Of a DNA stretch of 64,000 nt, positions 62,626-64,000 are shown in pieces; the first letter of the stretch is position 1, and each line of letters starts with the position of its first letter. Both the position numbers and the translations under genes were made by a program. Below the pieces are notes generated by a model. The model searched no databases and was not told the origin of the DNA. It was given only the letters and a program-made list of their open reading frames with translations. Source of the stretch: Paraburkholderia lycopersici (GTDB lineage: Bacteria > Pseudomonadota > Gammaproteobacteria > Burkholderiales > Burkholderiaceae); contig NZ_FMYQ01000001.1 of NCBI RefSeq assembly GCF_900096975.1, positions 372,001 to 436,000 on the forward strand, written 5' to 3'.

Positions 62626-64000
62626 TTAGGTACGGTCCATTGTTTGCTCGGGAGGCCTTTTTGCAACCTCTCTCAGTTTCTCCAGCATCGCGCCTATGGT
62701 TTCAGCATGAGCGGCCATACCTTGCCCGCCTTCAATCGGTTGGAGATGCAACAGCTCTGGATTTTCGAGGTCAGGGCGAATCATCCGGATGGCGTCACTT
62801 CGCGAAACCATCGTGAGGAAACGCTCGCTAACGTTCGGGGTCACACGTAGGTTCGCCGCAATGCGTGCGTTCGCCTCGTCCTCAGACGCACCATCGGCAA
62901 TCAAGCGCGCGCGGAACTTCTCGATGAGAAACGGCTTGTCCATGTAGCCACCGGGGTATAGGGCGATTCGAACAATGAGTCGTTTTATTTGTTGGCTCAA
63001 TCGCGCTCGCAAAGCGTACAAGTCATTGCCTTCGAGTTCGCTCATGCGTTGAAACAATCCGTCAATCGATGCGCGAACAGCCGATACGTCAACCGTCGCA
63101 TTCGCGCGAAGATCATATTTCTGCCGCGCGTCATCCAGTTCGGCTTCGACCGACGTTCGCTCACGCTCCAACTGAACCATGCGAGCTTCAAACTGCTGGA
63201 ATTTCGCACCCGATTCGATGGCGTCGAGAATGTTGGTCTGCTTTTGCTTGTTGCCTGCAAGAGACGATTCAAGCAGCGCAATATGCGCACTCAGTGCAGA
63301 AAGTTCCGATTTGACGGTATCGCGAGTCTGGAGGAAAGCATCGAAGTCTAGCCCCTTGCAGTATGTAAGGACGCTACGTTCGAACTGTGGATACTCCCAC
63401 GGCACATAGTGGCATCCCTTCCCAGCTTTTGCTCGTGTACATACCAACAACCTTCCTCGCGGCCCATCATGGCCCTTGTTCACGTAAATCATCGTCCCAT
63501 TGCAGTACCCGCAACGGAGAATGCCAGAGAACAGATTCGAGAAAGTCTCCCCTTTCCGACCTGCGCTGTTCGTGCGGCGCGACAATCGCGCCGCCTTCGC
63601 AAGAACGAAGTCCTCGTCTGATACGATTCGTGGAAAATAGTCTGGAGCAGGATCGCCCTCGGGAACGCGCTTGCCGTCAACAATCGTATGCGGTTGGAAC
63701 TCACCGAGCACCGCGCGGTTATCGAGAATCTTTTTGATGTACGACGCGTGCCATTGGTCGGCAGAACGTGTTCCCCAATTCGGCACGTCCTGCTGGTTCA
63801 ATCGGCGGGCGATGGTCTCTGAACCGATCCCATCTTTCGACCATTCAAACATGCGTTGAACAAGCTCCACACGATCCGGAACGAGATCATAGGCCGTTCT
63901 ATCTTCGTTCAGCTTTAGCCATGCAGGGGCAATTTCGGTTAGCTTCGCGTCGCCAATTCTTCCGCGCTTCGCTTTCCAAGCCTCCTTCAAGCGCCGACTT
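62626..64000 (-). CDS. large serine recombinase, N-terminal catalytic domain outside window
   Basis: At least 458 residues are visible; the frame is open to the right edge (…S-R-R-L-K-E-A-W-K-A-K-R, which follows the resolvase domain in this family). Seen: recombinase domain (NEDRTAYDLVPDRVELVQRMFEWSKDGIGSETIARRLN...W), zinc ribbon (GILRCGYCNGTMIYVNKG ... CTRAKAGKGC), and a long coiled coil (TVKSELSALSAHIALLESSLAGN; MVQLERERTSVEAELDDARQKY). Such enzymes integrate phages and islands with a 2-bp crossover. The best candidate for the integrase that inserted the island into yifB. Confidence 0.92.
   Translation of the reverse strand, partial: SRRLKEAWKAKRGRIGDAKLTEIAPAWLKLNEDRTAYDLVPDRVELVQRMFEWSKDGIGSETIARRLNQQDVPNWGTRSADQWHASYIKKILDNRAVLGEFQPHTIVDGKRVPEGDPAPDYFPRIVSDEDFVLAKAARLSRRTNSAGRKGETFSNLFSGILRCGYCNGTMIYVNKGHDGPRGRLLVCTRAKAGKGCHYVPWEYPQFERSVLTYCKGLDFDAFLQTRDTVKSELSALSAHIALLESSLAGNKQKQTNILDAIESGAKFQQFEARMVQLERERTSVEAELDDARQKYDLRANATVDVSAVRASIDGLFQRMSELEGNDLYALRARLSQQIKRLIVRIALYPGGYMDKPFLIEKFRARLIADGASEDEANARIAANLRVTPNVSERFLTMVSRSDAIRMIRPDLENPELLHLQPIEGGQGMAAHAETIGAMLEKLREVAKRPPEQTMDRT

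Larger units (their letters stand above)
36132..64000. mobile_element. genomic island integrated in yifB/comM (right end outside window)
   Basis: The left border is where yifB similarity stops, about 36,126-36,133. From there on the genes are of the accessory type (restriction-modification, recombinases, primase-helicase, H-NS, IS, unknowns), base composition is lower and more variable than the core, and no conserved Burkholderiaceae housekeeping gene reappears. The element carries a large serine recombinase at the right edge of the window, where the integrase of such elements usually sits. At least 27.9 kb; the second junction with the rest of yifB is not visible. Confidence 0.85.

Overview
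The window is a GC-rich chromosomal segment typical of Burkholderiaceae (Burkholderia/Paraburkholderia/Caballeronia). The evidence is the gene order (nag genes; sco-cyoE-ctaA-SURF1-cox cluster; gpsA-secB-grxC-gpmA-ctpA; ptsI-ptsH-gshB-gshA-amtB-glnK-ubiK-yifB), the proteobacterial-type GshA and the codon use. No tRNA, rRNA or CRISPR array was seen.

Core region, about 1-36,130. Positions 1-4,600 hold an N-acetylglucosamine PTS/catabolic operon (EIIA-HPr-EI fusion, SIS-domain deaminase, nagA, GntR regulator) behind a near-consensus sigma-70 promoter. A solitary MetQ-like lipoprotein-type binding protein with a strong terminator follows. Positions 5,828-16,586 are an aa3 cytochrome c oxidase locus on the minus strand: SCO1, heme O and heme A synthases, SURF1, subunits III, I and II, the Cox11/CtaG copper chaperone and small membrane proteins. 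Subunit II carries both a cytochrome c domain and an extra OmpA-like domain. Then come a BioC-type methyltransferase, comF, trmL, a macrodomain protein, gpsA, secB, grxC, a rhodanese, gpmA, a C-terminal protease and moeB. After these lie the ptsI/ptsH/EIIA-Man branch, glutathione synthesis (gshB, gshA) and the ammonium module (amtB, glnK, with a perfect sigma-54 promoter match and an NtrC-like box). The last core genes are ubiK and yifB/comM.

Accessory region, about 36,130-64,000. yifB/comM is cut in the middle, just before its Walker A motif. Everything after that looks like one composite genomic island whose far end carries a large serine recombinase that runs off the window. Inside, left to right: (i) a two-gene RelA/SpoT-domain pair; (ii) a NaeI-like type II restriction system with a ribbon-helix-helix controller, C5-methyltransferase and Vsr, and a repeated operator between the divergent genes; (iii) an unknown gene with an XRE regulator; (iv) a cassette of small secreted or membrane proteins (lipoprotein with FG-GAP-like repeats, LprI-like protein, zinc-ribbon membrane protein); (v) a Sir2 protein; (vi) a tightly coupled lower-GC operon of TPR-like protein, HemN-like radical SAM enzyme, cytochrome P450, NTF2-like protein, PRMT-like methyltransferase and SpeD-like pyruvoyl decarboxylase, which looks like an undescribed biosynthetic pathway; (vii) a short tyrosine recombinase with paired inverted repeats; (viii) a replication module (271-aa protein, H-NS-family protein, phage replication-type protein, 418-aa protein, 969-aa primase-helicase) punctuated by four copies of a structured 50-60 nt element with an invariant core; (ix) a DUF4365 gene split by an IS5-family element, whose original frame can be restored exactly; (x) the serine recombinase.

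The items I consider most likely to be new are the radical SAM/P450/SpeD operon, the four-copy hairpin family of the replication module, and the RelA/SpoT pair.
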